A program made the position numbers and the translations under genes. The notes below the pieces were generated by a model, which saw only the letters and a list, made by a program, of their open reading frames with translations, had not been told where the DNA came from and made no database searches. From contig JAUJYN010000012.1 in the NCBI GenBank assembly GCA_030737835.1, positions 13,192,729-13,256,728 of the forward strand: 64,000 bases of DNA. The letters run 5' to 3'. Positions 46,260-58,104 of the stretch are shown piece after piece. Source of the stretch: Acorus gramineus. Taxonomy: Eukaryota > Streptophyta > Magnoliopsida > Acorales > Acoraceae. The first letter of the stretch is position 1. The number at the start of each line of letters is the position of its first letter.

Positions 46260-48211
46260 GAGAATTGCTTATTACAAAGATTTTTAAGAACAAGAACAAT
46301 TAATATAACAAAAATTGGATAAAACTAAATTGAGACCATCTATGATGTCCAAATTATGTCGCGACACATGCATGACAATAGAAAGGTTGTTCTTGGAAAA
46401 ATATAATACGACATGTGATATGAAATGCTTAAATATAATGTGTATTGGGTGCCAATGTTTAAATTTCAGGGATATATGCAATGTCTGAGAACCTACACAC
46501 ATGACTATTAATATATATGGCTGAAACTCAAAGACTCTCCCTTGTAATATCACTAGGTATAGATGGAACCATTATATTCATGGGAGCTGATGGTCTCCAG
46601 ATGATGCTTTTATAATATTATACATGAAATGATAATGATATTTTGCTTACATATTTTGTAAAATACACAGTTAAGATGAAAGTACATACCAACGAAATTA
46701 ACTTTTTTTACCCACGAACTTATACAGTACTTTAATTTACCCAAGAAATTGTACACTTCCTAATGTAATTCAAGATTCATCCTTTTTTTCCTATTATTTT
46801 CTTCTAATAATTAGCAATAATACAAGTTAGTGTTTTTATTTCTTTTTCTTTTTTTTACTTTGTGAGGATGAAAATTTAAGGGAAGTCCATAAGAAAACAA
46901 GTCTCCCCAACAACTTCTCTCACTCTCAAGGCACGTGTATAACACATTCATGGTGGTGTCGAGTCATTTCCAGCTTGTATTTTTAGAGAGGACAAAGAAG
47001 GATTAATCAAAGGAGGGCATTAAGTGCAAAAGATAAAGACTCTTAAAAGCATCTTTTCACAGTATAATGTGAAGCAAAATGTAATCATTTCATAATTTCA
47101 GTATTGGACACATGGTTGGAAACCGCCCAAACAAAATTCAAATTAATCAAGATGAAAAAAACCATCTTTTAAGTTTTTTTTCTTCTTTTTTTCATATTCA
47201 AATTAAGTGATTAACAACAAAATTTACAACCGTGAGGTCAATGGTTCAAGTCTTGCTTAACTAAATTTTTTTTTTATATTTTGCACCATATTGGACATGA
47301 AACACGAATTGGATCAGTCTTGAGACTATGCATGTTTTTTGGTAGATAATTTTTTTTTATTCGTTTTCTAGTTAAATATTATCCTATTAGCAGTAGTAAC
47401 ATACTAGCTTTCCCGGCGGTGTTAAAGAAAAAATGTTTTAGCAATTTGTTAAGAAGTGGTTTGATAAAATAAAATTATTTTATCAATATTAATAAAAGAT
47501 ATGTTATTTTAATTTATTTATTTGAGCACGAAAAATGATTTTGGACCAATAACAGTCATCCCATTTACCTTTTGGGTTGATATTTTATATTTTCATCTTA
47601 GTCCTTAGATGATTTTTTTCATCATCAAAATCCTTTTCCAGTTTCATTGAAACAGTAGCAAAAATTCATGTTCGTGCTGCGCAGTGGTGAGATGTGTCAA
47701 TGTGAGCATAGACAAGTCTCTACAAAGTGCCATTAAGCTTCCCTGACATCTGTTTCAAAACAATCCACAAAAAACCATTTTTTTTTTTTTTTTTATATCA
47801 GAGGGACCCCTTAGGCTGACTTTAAGATCTTGTTGAGAAGGCTACCTCTGTCTGTTTGTCCAATTCCACAAAAAACCATTGAAGAAACAATAACAAAAGA
47901 TAAGATGAAAACTTTGAAGTCAGACTCAAAATGACATATAACTGAATTTTTTTTTTTTGTATTTTTTATTTTATTTTATTGTTTCTGATCAAATATTCTC
48001 CAATCAATATGAACAAAACTCGAATCAGGATCCCCTGATGAAGAGGGAATATCTTTACTGTGACTCGGTAAGATGTTTAATTCCTTTCATTCATAATTTT
48101 TAAAATACATTTTGTTGACCCAATATTCATAAATGCATAAACTATATATGAGCAAGAAAAACGTGTCAACGGAATCTCTCCATACATGCAAGAGAAAAAC
48201 AATAACACTCT
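46260..48211. other. AT-rich intergenic stretch
   Basis: No supported gene. Around 47215-47260 'cgtgaggtcaatggttcaag' is faintly SINE-like. 47785-47860 ('tatcagagggacccctta') resembles a segment at 55765-55790 ('tatcggagggacccccac'), so both may be copies of one retroposon. Confidence 0.5.
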
Positions 48212-48258
48212 TCTCTCTCTCTCTCTCTCTCTCTCTCACCCACACACACACACACACA
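48212..48258. repeat. (CT)13 followed by (CA)9 microsatellite
   Basis: A compound repeat about 100-145 bases before the ATG of the 48.4-kb gene. Confidence 0.95.
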
Positions 48259-48356
48259 ATTACTCACTCACTATAAGAAGCCCTCCAAGCCTCCCTCCTT
48301 TCAGACACACCTCTCTCTTGTCCACCCCAAAGAGGAAGAAAGAAAGAAGAAAAAAA

Positions 48357-48596
48357 ATGAGGCTGAGAGAGGCTTACAAGAAGTACATGGAGGAGATGAG
48401 GGCGAAGAGGGCACGCGAGAACGGATACATCTTCGAGTGCCCCTTCTGCTTCAAGAGGATTGAGGTGAACATGGCGCTCCCCGAGGATGACTCGCCAGCG
48501 AAGATGGCGAGAAGGATTGATCAGGAGGAAGAGGAGGAGATGGAGCTTCCGGAGGTGGTGGAGCCGGAGAGCTCCTGTGCCAGCTCTGATGATTAG
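48357..48596 (+). CDS. 79-aa protein with a half C2H2 finger (Cys pair kept, His pair lost)
   Basis: N-terminus is a charged, helix-prone stretch of Lys/Arg/Glu (1-22). IFECPFC (25-31) supplies Cys28 and Cys31. From the second cysteine the sequence aligns without gaps to the fingers of its neighbours: the Ala-Leu of QALGGH is kept (Ala40-Leu41), but the zinc-binding histidines are Asp44 and Ala48. The C-terminus is strongly acidic (QEEEEEMELPE) and ends in a Ser/Asp tail. Single exon, GC-richer than flanks. The ATG is the first Met after the CT/CA leader repeats, and AATAAA follows at 48615. Zinc binding through a normal finger is not possible; dimerisation through the lone Cys pair or loss of DNA binding are inferences. 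Confidence 0.7.
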   Translation: MRLREAYKKYMEEMRAKRARENGYIFECPFCFKRIEVNMALPEDDSPAKMARRIDQEEEEEMELPEVVEPESSCASSDD

Positions 48597-48614
48597 AGCT
48601 ACCTTTGGATCCTT

Positions 48615-48620
48615 AATAAA
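48615..48620 (+). terminator. Candidate poly(A) signal of the 48.4-kb gene
   Basis: AATAAA 19 bases after the stop codon; unusually close, so a downstream signal may also be used. Confidence 0.35.
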
Positions 48621-51600
48621 GCTTTATATTTTCAGATATAGCAAGAACAAAATGGATGGAGGGCTTGGTTCCCTATGGTTTTACTGTGTTTTTTTTCTTT
48701 CTTGGTGAGAGTTTGGTCTTGTTTGTGTGGATGTATCATTCTCTGAAGAATGGGGGTTTGAAACCTTATTGTGAAGAAATGATGCATGTGAACAAGGCAG
48801 TTATGGGAATTGTGAATGTCTTGCTTTTTATGCCTGAATGAGGAGATTTCATTAGGAATATATGGTGATCATGAATTGCAGGTCATATGAACCAAGCAAA
48901 GCAACAACAAAATGAGATACCATCATTTCTCACCAAAAAAAAAATAAAGGTTTATGTTACTTGAAGTCATTTCTCTCTGTGGTGTGTTAGGGTTTTTTTT
49001 TAAAAAAAAATTATTAATTTTCTATATGATTATAATATAATCTTGAATGGGAGATGAGAGATGTGAAGAACAAAAGAATGGAATTCGTTAATGGAGAATG
49101 AGAGAAGAGAGAGGGTCTAGTAGAGTAATGTTAGGCTTAGTGTGAGACTGCAATTCATGTGGATTTTTGGGGGAAAATTAAGATATCAATCACCCATAGG
49201 GCTTGAGATTACAAAATGGGGATATATACTCTAATGCAAGTCATTCAAATAACAAAAATGAGAAACACAGCAGTGGAAAGATTGGAAGTAGAAGAAGCTG
49301 GTATTCCTGATTATATATTGATCGAGTAAACCTACTAACCAAATTAATGACATCAATCGGACAAAATTAACGGTTTTACTTAGATTATCAATGGTAATAA
49401 CGGATTTCTTAACGGTAATTTCTAAACTGTAATAACGGATTTTTTCCGACAATTATACTAACGGTACGTGAGGTCTACTTGCCATGTTTAACTAGCCAAA
49501 GAACATAACAACATTGACAAAAGAAAGGGTAATGACAAACTGCGCGTCTCTTGTTAAACTAACAATAATTCTTAAGCATTGAATTATAAAGTAAATGAAC
49601 ATTTGATGAGATTTTTTCACTCAATGGGAGGTGCTAGCTGCACATAATTAGACCCTAGATATTCTATTTGTGAATTTTATTACTTGGAAATTAATGAGTT
49701 TATACAAATAAGTACCAAAAGCTTTCTCAAAATGTGAGTAGCACTCCAACAACTTTGATTACTGTAAAGAAAAGATTGTGATTTCTTGATCTTTTCCTCT
49801 CACATTGTGGATGTTATACAAAAATAATTTGGGGAGGATGCTAATGAATTTTTCCATAAACAGCAACAGTTTTCATTATATTCTTCAGTGAAATGGGTCA
49901 GTCTGGAGAAAAACACCTAGCTCATTCCACTTTTAAAAGGAAAAAAAAGGCTTGCAAATACTCAAGGAAGAAAAAAGGTTTTGTTTATTTCCTATACCAT
50001 AAACAATTTGGTATCTCATAGAAATTCAAGTTAATTATATGAATAAAAGCGTATAGTGAAATCATTTTATGCCCCTTCTTTATGTAAAGCATTTCTCACT
50101 ATATGTTGACAACAAGACATTCACATATTAAACATACAGATTTTTTTTTTTTTTTTTTGAAGCATAATAAGAAAACAGCAATACACTTTATACTGATGGT
50201 TTTATTTACCGACGGTTAGTTGTTAGGACTGTCGCTAAACCTCAGTATAGAAAGAGCCAAAATGATTTTAATGTCATGCTTTTCTCAAACATTAGAATTC
50301 TTACTAATAAAATCAACCATGAAGTCTTGGCAAACAAGCAATCCATTCTAATGAATACGTCATACTATTTTTTTCTCAATCCGTTGGAAATTTTATAAGT
50401 ACAACATTGATTTCCATCTATAATTGTCAAGCATTATTTAACTTCCACCATTAAATCCTTAATACATACATTTTTGGAAGCTTAGAAAATCTGATATATA
50501 TTTTGAGAGCCAGATCTTCCAAATTCACATCTCCAAAGATTTCCTCCAAATTAAGCTTCCAAAATGTGCCTTTGAAAGCCTTATAAGCTACCAACCCAAA
50601 CCCCAAAATCCATATTTCCAATAAAAATGAACACGCGACAACATACCAAGATACACGTAGGGAGACTGATTGAGGTAAGAGTCACCATAGACGACATCGA
50701 CATTTGTCAGATTGGTACCTAAGTTTTAACTCCTTGACTTCCTTTACGGAGAGAGGATGCTAGTTGATCAGAGGTCCTTTACCGAGAGGGGGTGCTAGTC
50801 GAGCACACTTGAGGGCAAGATGAGCTGCTGTGCTTGTTTAAACTCAAATTTGGTATTTTGAACTCGGTCAGCCATGGATAAGCGGGCTACGCCGGATGGG
50901 CCCAGTCTCCCTCTCCGGTTCAGGCAATTGCTGAAGTTTGTGGTCCTTTTTGTGTATGGTGTTTTTTTTTTAGTGCTGATACATGCAATTTGTTTTACAG
51001 TTCCATACACTATGATAACATAATATATATTGCACTATTATAGTATATACTGCAGTTCGTTTTTTTTTTATTTTTTCACAATGAAAAAAAAAATATTAAT
51101 ATATATCTCAGTATATATTTTATTTCATATAATAGCATGCATTTCAAAGGGTGAGTGTATAATTTTATAAAAAAAGAAAAATGAGATAGACTACAATTGA
51201 GGCAATTACGGGGGGTTACGTGTATACTTTTTTTTTTTTTTGTGATTCTTGTTGGTTCTTTGTGGTGGTCTCTGGTGAACTTTTGGAGAGATTTAGCAAG
51301 TCGGTTTACCCATAGATGTGGCATTGTCCAATTGGCTATATTCCACAGTCTATTTGTAGCTTCACTTATAGTCTCGTATGCGATTAAACATATAATTTTT
51401 AACTTGTTTTTATAAGAGGATGCATGTATTTATTGAATTATATATCTCATTTTTATGAAAAAAATATGTTTTTAACATGAAATATACACAATTAAAAATT
51501 GCTTTCTATCCCCAAAGGAAAATGGTTGACTGAGCTTCAATTCCAAGTGCAGGCTGCATTATTTTTAAATTTTTAAATAATATATTTCATGAGGTAATAA

Positions 51601-53125
51601 GATATGTTCTTTTATAAAAAATAAAATAAAATAAACATTTCAATAAATTGTATAAACTTTTTTATAAAATGTGTAGAAAATTTTTAATGAGATATATAGG
51701 CTAACGAGCTATACAGAATGTAAAATGACCTGGGTATAACAGTGCTCTTTACATAAATAGTGAGGCTCGCCAGCCACATCTTTCATGGAGGTGGTCACGG
51801 GCCGGGCAAAAGTCTGGTCGGGCCGGACAAAGGTGGCATGGGCCTTAAGGTAACTAAGGCCCATGCTGGGTCTCATTTTTACCTGAGAAAATGATATGTC
51901 CACTGTACAACCTTATTTGCAGTCCACACTGTTGTTTTTTTTTCTAAAAAAAAAAATCATACACTCTCCCATTAAAATATATACTGAGATATAATAATGT
52001 ATTTTTTCACTTTGAAAACACACAAAATTCGACCATATAGAACCCTATAGTGTATATTGCGCTACTATAATGTATGAAATTGTACAACCAGCTACAATAC
52101 GAATTCAGTGTATCATTGCTCTTTTTCCTAATGAGTGCTGTTACAAAGTTTTTTTTACAGCCCCATATACATCGATAGAAAATCACTAGGAAGTCCTAAT
52201 CTTTTCAACATATCTAAACTGTTCAATGGAATGTTGTTCAGAGACATGGTAGAGCAGAATCCATATATACATAATAAATTAAGTATTATAATGGTTCATT
52301 ATAAGCTATACTGTATACCTTGGTCACCGACGTTTTTATATGATGTCCAGTTTTGCTTCATGGAGTACATATGACTATACCTGAAAAGATGTAATATGAT
52401 TCAGATGAACACGTTAAAAAATAACAAGCAAAGCTTACTAGCACATGCATTTTGCTAAAGCAAAAAGACAGATGAAAACCAGAGTATAATCCGAAATGCA
52501 TCTCTACAAGGCCTGGTCTATGTAAGGGCTAGTTTTAAAAGATCAATCCTTGAAGTACATAAAAGCATGTCTTAGTATCATGTGATGAAATGTGATGAAT
52601 TTCCTATGAATTATATATGAAATTAGAAAATTTGGTGCCGAGGAAAAAAAAAGAAGAAATTAAAGTTACTGAAAGTGTCTGATCAATCTATTCATTAACC
52701 ATCAGGCAAAGAAATTTAAGTTATCATGTATCATTTATAGCTTTGTAGAAAATCCAGGCAAACCAGATCATCTAGGACCACAAAAATCAAGCGAACACCA
52801 CATTGTTAAGATGAACAAAAAGAGCCACTTCATCATCATTGTGTTTGTCAGATTAAGTAAAACAACTCATCTTTCACTGTAATTCCTTTTCTGGTCCTCC
52901 AATAAATTCCATACTAAACATGTAATTGGACAAAAAACAGGTTCATATATCAGTTTTTTTGATGAAGAGTTCACCTTAAATGGTTAGTACTGAGATCTGG
53001 AGCCTTCAATGCTCGAGTCCAGAACCATTGTCCACATATTATACGTTTTTCCTTATACCACGTAAGGAAAACGTGTTACGCCTTGCCTCGAGACGTCGAA
53101 CGCTTTAAAAGGCCACGTAATTCTC
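48621..53125. other. Intergenic stretch with transposon-like fragments
   Basis: No supported gene. 50725-50815 has a degenerate direct repeat ('ggatgctagttgatcagagg' against 'gggtgctagtcgagcac'). 50860-50930 and 51770-51870 are GC-rich patches with 'gggccgggc' words typical of plant repeats. 49440-49460 and 50205-50235 have 'accgacggtt'-like words seen in many plant transposon ends. No complete element could be bounded. Confidence 0.45.
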
Positions 53126-53132
53126 TATAAAT
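53126..53132 (+). promoter_or_regulatory. TATA box of the 53.2-kb gene
   Basis: CTATAAATCCCC, 72-78 bases before the ATG at 53204. Confidence 0.65.
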
Positions 53133-53203
53133 CCCCTCCCCCACCAAACATCTCCACGCTCTCCATCGTTCCTTCCACTTTCTTTAAGTCTTGATTTTCA
53201 GAG

Positions 53204-53749
53204 ATGAGGATGAATCGAAGGGCCGACACCAACCGCAGGGAAAACAACTGCAGCTACGACTACCTCATGAACTATAGGATGAATGATGTTATCTTCCGGA
53301 ACGGCGTCCCTCCACCGGTGTTCCATTGCCCTCACTGTAAGCGACCGATCGTGAACCACCCTTCCATCCACAGGAGGGGCCAAGACGTCCCTCGGATGAT
53401 CCCACCACCACATCCGCAGGCAGTGAGGTTGCCCTTCAGTGGAGTGGGCACACCAAACCATGATCAGGGGCACCAAAACCTCCACCCATTGCTCCCCACC
53501 CCATCCATGTACAGGCCTCAGACACCCGTCCAGAGGGCCATTCATGGACAAAAGCCAGGGCAGGCTGATGTGAATGGGTGGTGGCATTATGCCAACCGAG
53601 TGCTGGCTCAAGAACCTCCACTAGCAATGGAGGCCTCGTCAGCAAGAACCACCGATCTTCTGCATCGGATGACATATGAAGAAGGGAGCAATGCTGAAGC
53701 AAGCGAGGCTGGCGAAATTCCCGAGGTGGACCTCGACCTTAGGCTCTGA
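53204..53749 (+). CDS. 181-aa protein with a shortened zinc-finger motif and C-terminal EAR motif
   Basis: Residues 40-56 read FHCPHCKRPIVNHPSIH: Cys42, Cys45, His52, His56. That is C-X2-C-X6-H-X3-H, six residues shorter between the Cys and His pairs than a normal C2H2 finger, and without QALGGH. The middle is Pro/His/Gln-rich, and the C-terminus ends VDLDLRL (175-181), an LxLxL EAR motif in the same position as in the 31.4-kb protein. The N-terminus is Arg/Asn-rich. Single exon; a TATA box at 53126 and AATAAA at 53888 bracket it. It may be a remodelled C2H2 repressor or a CxxC-HxxxH motif of separate origin. The CP[FH]C context is shared with the 48.4-kb protein. Confidence 0.78.
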   Translation: MRMNRRADTNRRENNCSYDYLMNYRMNDVIFRNGVPPPVFHCPHCKRPIVNHPSIHRRGQDVPRMIPPPHPQAVRLPFSGVGTPNHDQGHQNLHPLLPTPSMYRPQTPVQRAIHGQKPGQADVNGWWHYANRVLAQEPPLAMEASSARTTDLLHRMTYEEGSNAEASEAGEIPEVDLDLRL

Positions 53750-53887
53750 AGGACCAAGAACTTGCTTTCAAGATGGTCACTTCTGTATCAGTCATAGAGC
53801 CAAGTATTTCATGGTTATTAGTTCAGATGTAGTTCTTGATATTTCTGTGTTGTTAGTGTCTTCTTTTCATGGAGATGATCGGTCATG

Positions 53888-53893
53888 AATAAA
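53888..53893 (+). terminator. Candidate poly(A) signal of the 53.2-kb gene
   Basis: AATAAA about 140 bases after the stop codon, at a normal plant 3' UTR distance. Confidence 0.55.
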
Positions 53894-54060
53894 AACCAAT
53901 GTGTTCTTATTGCATTACTTCTTATTGCATTACAAAAACAGATGGTGATGATATGAGTATTTCAGTTTTTTTTTTTTGTGTTAGTGTGATCCTCTGTTCT
54001 ATTGTTTGATGACAAACCATGATAATCAGCTACGTTGGGCTGAAGCCCACAATTCATTGA

Positions 54061-54354
54061 CTACTGCACGAATCCCGGGGTAACTGTGTCTCGTCCACAT
54101 TGTACGCGAGGTGTGCATACATGGGGTCTGCGGAATGGGAGTTCAAGACGGCTCCAAACCGCAGAGTGGTTGGATGGACAGTGTGGATCGATGATGAATG
54201 GCTTGACAAGGCCATTATGATGCATGTGGTGACATCGCTGCAGGGTGACTGAGCCTGTAGAGAATTGGTGAGTTGGAAGGGGCTGGAGAGGAGGAGCAAA
54301 TGCAGATCTGTTGTATGTTTTACTTTTAGAGCTCACGATCACTGCATAAAGCAC
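54061..54354 (-). other. Possible exon or decayed coding segment
   Basis: This 300-bp patch is GC-richer than its surroundings and open in two minus-strand frames (97 and 81 codons) and in a short plus-strand frame containing WEFKTAPNRRVVGWTVWI. On the minus strand it is preceded by an acceptor-like 'ttttgtgctttatgcag'. No frame matches a family I know. It could be the last exon of a minus-strand gene starting near 58.0 kb, or a pseudogene. Confidence 0.25.
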
Positions 54355-54359
54355 AAAAG

Positions 54360-57099
54360 GACTTGATTTTGTACCTGTAGTACAGTTATAAAGAGAAAAT
54401 TATAATTTCCCTTCAAACAGAGTCGGTTGTTGATCGATTCTCATTACATCAAATGACCAGGGAGATACTTGTTTAATTGGAGAAACAAATCTGATCATCA
54501 AGGAAAACTCAGACCACTGAATTGTGGGGGAACAAATTTAAAACCAGTCCACACATAATGATGCAGTTCACACCCATTCAAGATATTGGACTGAAAATGG
54601 ATATCTTGTGTGAGATCAAATGGCACCAAAGAAAAATATCTGGTGACCAGTAGATTGAGAAAAGAATCATGTTTTTTAACTGTGTGCTAAAAGTGATCAT
54701 AAATGGAAATGCTTACAGCCAGCCTTTTCGCAGCTAACTTTACTTAAGAGCTAGATTGAACCCTCTCTCCCATTTCCTCTTAATGACTGGGAGTAACAGG
54801 TATCTTTCCTTAGATCATGGAATAGAATTATAAGAAAACCAAGTTTGAACAAAGTTAAAGGGATTAATAGGCAAGGTAAAGATCAACTCTGGGGAGCTTA
54901 AGCATTCACACATGTTTTGTCATCACTGGTGTCAAAACAAACAATCAATTCTGAAGAACAGATAAGGAAAACCATAGAACATCGATGGAGAGTTTAGAGG
55001 CCTGCAATGAAAAAATTTTGAGAATAGAATCCAAATGTAGTGAGAGAGAAAGTGAGGTTATCAAAAGGTAACTCTCCTTTTGTAAATTGTAACTTATGAC
55101 GAAGATGGAAATTAAGATAAAACATGGGCAAGGATGATTATGAGACTTGGCTATCCAATTAAAGAATGCCTTAATAGAGAGCAACTCTTATGCTATTATA
55201 TACCAACAAAACAATGGAAATCATTCCACTAAAAGGTATGCCAAATTTGCCAAATTACAGGACACATTGAATAAATTGCATTGAGGAACATTGCATGAAG
55301 AAGCACTCAGAGACGACAATTGTCTCTCAAATTACATCATAAAACAGTTATTCAAGTATTCAGAAAAATCAACTATTGTACCGATTAGTTTGCTGATCTT
55401 AGCAACTGTTGGGTACTTTAAGGATGAAAGACTCAGTAGTGACTAAAGTGTGTAAATTTCAGTGATAAGCAGAATACAATGACTTCACTTCTATACCATT
55501 CTCTTCCTCCAAACTCATTCATTATATGAAGCATTAAACTCCATAGAAGATCAAATTGGTGTTATTTGGCCTGTCAAATCAACCTTAGGTGATAATTTGA
55601 GACTTGCAAAATTGGGTATTAAAGGAAACCTATAATATTGACAAAAACCTTAGCTGACTGCCAATTATAAGACAAACAAGCATCTTCAGAAATCAGAATA
55701 GCATGATGCAGCACAATGAATAGCATTCAAAGGGTGCCCATAAATCTTCTTTTTTTCTTTTTTTTGATATCGGAGGGACCCCCACAGAAAATTTTTCAAT
55801 GTTTGCTAAGGCTTTTTTTTTTTTTTGTATTGATAAAGCATTTGTCCGTAACTTCGATTCCAACCTGGCACATTCCAATTGACCTATATTTTTTTTTCAA
55901 TAAAAAAATGTTCTGTTTTCAACTGATAATAAAAAAAAACAAGATTTTAATGATGTAATCAAAACAATGTGAGAGAATGCATGGGTGATCAAAAGGTAAT
56001 GCTCCTTCTCCAACAGATGCTCAGAATGGAATCCAGCAACCACAATGTAAATATAACTGGTATTTAGTGAATCAGCTTTCCCAAGAATAAACAAAAAACT
56101 ACAGTCTCCCTCAACAGGAGAGGAAACACACCACAAGAGAGGTTGATTAACTACAGAACAGATCACAAGTATTCAGGCGAGAACAGGTACTTATCTCTGT
56201 TGTGGAACAGCCCACTAATATCAATGTCCTACAAGAGTCTCTCCAAAATAAGAATAATGGTAAGGATGATCCTGCAGACAGTCCCATGGACAATCCACAT
56301 ATGTTTTAAATTTTTAAAAATAGGTTTTAATTTTTTAAAAATAGTAAACCTCATCCAATGAGGTATATGTTTTGATGAAAAATGTATATCACTGCATAAC
56401 AAATTGATGAACCTATTTTTAGCATATGTAAACTAAAATTAATGAGGTCTATACCTCACATAAGGAGATATATACCTCACTAGATGACTATGGAAGTATG
56501 ACTATCCTCGGGGACTGCGTGTAACAGCGCTCCTAAAAGAAATCTCCATGTCCTGAAACATGTAGCCTACTTCTAGTACAACCTAGCTTTATTAATTAGA
56601 AATATGAAAACATTGTCACGAACAGAATCAGTTATAGACAAAGATAATAAAAAGAAATCCATCACTTTAACATCAGCAGGGACAAGTCAGTCTTAAAGAT
56701 TTATAAGGCCATCAAATGCCAAAATACCAAAGGGATTAAAAGGCAAGTTATACAACTAGAAATAGCTTCTTCACAACTGCAGGCCTAATGTAATCAATCA
56801 TTTATAAAGTCCTAACTCCAAGACAAGGTGACTATTAACGTGACTTGTCTAAAAGGCAAGTTATACTCGATCATTACATGTGCAAGGATGGTGTTCCATC
56901 ACAAGAAATGAAAGGGTTGTTGTTTCACACCTCATTTTGCATACCAAATTGCGTCCAATCTCAGTATATGTTTCAGTGGATGCATTTCATTAAACATCTT
57001 CATCAAAACACACACAAATATTAGAAAAACATGCAGATTTTATAATCTATTGAATTCTAATAAGCACAAGTTCCAAAATTCGTGATCATGATGGTCTAC
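54360..57099. other. AT-rich stretch, intergenic or intronic
   Basis: No supported coding exon. If the minus-strand start at 57.8-58.0 kb is real, part of this could be intron. 55745-55870 has a T-run plus 'tatcggagggaccccc', like 47.8 kb. 56290-56345 has a short 'taggtttttaaatttttaaaa' type inverted repeat. Confidence 0.4.
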
Positions 57100-57655
57100 T
57101 CTATAGGTATTAAAAGTCTCATATGCTCTAACCCACCATTTGAGATGAGATGGAGAGTTTTTCACCCTGATAAATATATCATGATAGATAACAATCCATG
57201 TATCAAATTTTTTATTTGGTTGCCTTTTCTATTTTTCTTATTGGGAAATGTAAAAGTAATTTTTTTTTTCACCTTGAATAAAGTGAGGATAAGTGATGGA
57301 TAAGAGATGGATAGAAGTTTATGACTTTTTAAATGACAATTATATTCCTACATATATTGAGTGATATGATAGATATGATAATTTTTTTTTTATTAGTAAA
57401 TGTGATATGTTATTTGGGATGTGGATGTGTGCAAGAGTGTTAAGTGAGATATTTTTTTAAAAAATTACAATTTTTATTTATTGACATAGATAAGCCCTAA
57501 TTAATCATAGCACCCCCCAGAATAGTTATCAGGTTTATTTCAAGCTTATCCAGGCACAGGTATCAGAGTTTATTTTCCCAAAACAAACCGTTTTCTTTTC
57601 TTATGCCCCTCTATTCACCCTTATTCCCTAGTTATCCCTCACCTCAAACAGGGGT
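57100..57655. mobile_element. MITE of the 9-14 kb family, distant copy
   Basis: It shares 'gataacaatcca', 'ttgggaaatgtaaaa', 'taaagtgaggataagtgatg' and 'tatcaggtttatt' with the copy at 13686-14209, in the same orientation. The right end lies near 'cctcacctcaaacaggggta'. The left end is uncertain. Confidence 0.5.
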
Positions 57656-57835
57656 ATTGCAATAATATAATTGATAAACAGAGTTAACGCTCAAAATCGA
57701 ATCTATTACAATCGAAATCAAACCTAAATAAAACAAAATTAAAGAATTCCACTAAATTCCATCAATTAGGGCACAAATACGATCGAAAGAAAAATTCCGA
57801 GCTTTCCGTACCTTCAACACGGACCGTCTGATCAA

Positions 57836-58006
57836 TCAATCGGAGGGAGGCGGAGGAGGCGACGAGGAAGACGAAGGACCTGCAGCGGAGGCTTCGTCGT
57901 CGTCGGGACCGCGAGAGGGATCAGATCCAGAGATGGCGCCACGTGCCTCTATCGAGGAAGGGTCGATCGCCAACCGTCCGAACAGTGGACCTCCGAGGAC
58001 TACCAT
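57836..58006 (-). CDS. 56-codon ORF, possible first exon or upstream ORF of a minus-strand gene
   Basis: A GC-rich frame starts at ATG 58006 (MVVLGGPLFGRLAIDPSS), becomes Asp/Ser/Pro-rich and stops at 57836. A CT/GA repeat (about 58027-58045) sits just upstream, as in other leaders here, and a consensus donor GTTGAAG/GTACGG follows at 57812. The composition and signals suggest a genuine 5' exon. The short ORF may be the protein, a uORF, or the start of a longer spliced frame that I could not trace. No family recognised. Confidence 0.35.
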   Translation of the reverse strand: MVVLGGPLFGRLAIDPSSIEARGAISGSDPSRGPDDDEASAAGPSSSSSPPPPPSD

Positions 58007-58104
58007 TGACGACTTCAGTGATCGTGCTCTCTCTCTCTCTCTCCCCCTTTCCTTGAAGAATGAAGAATGGATAAAAAGGGCGGGAGATGGTTGAGTGATA
58101 AAAA

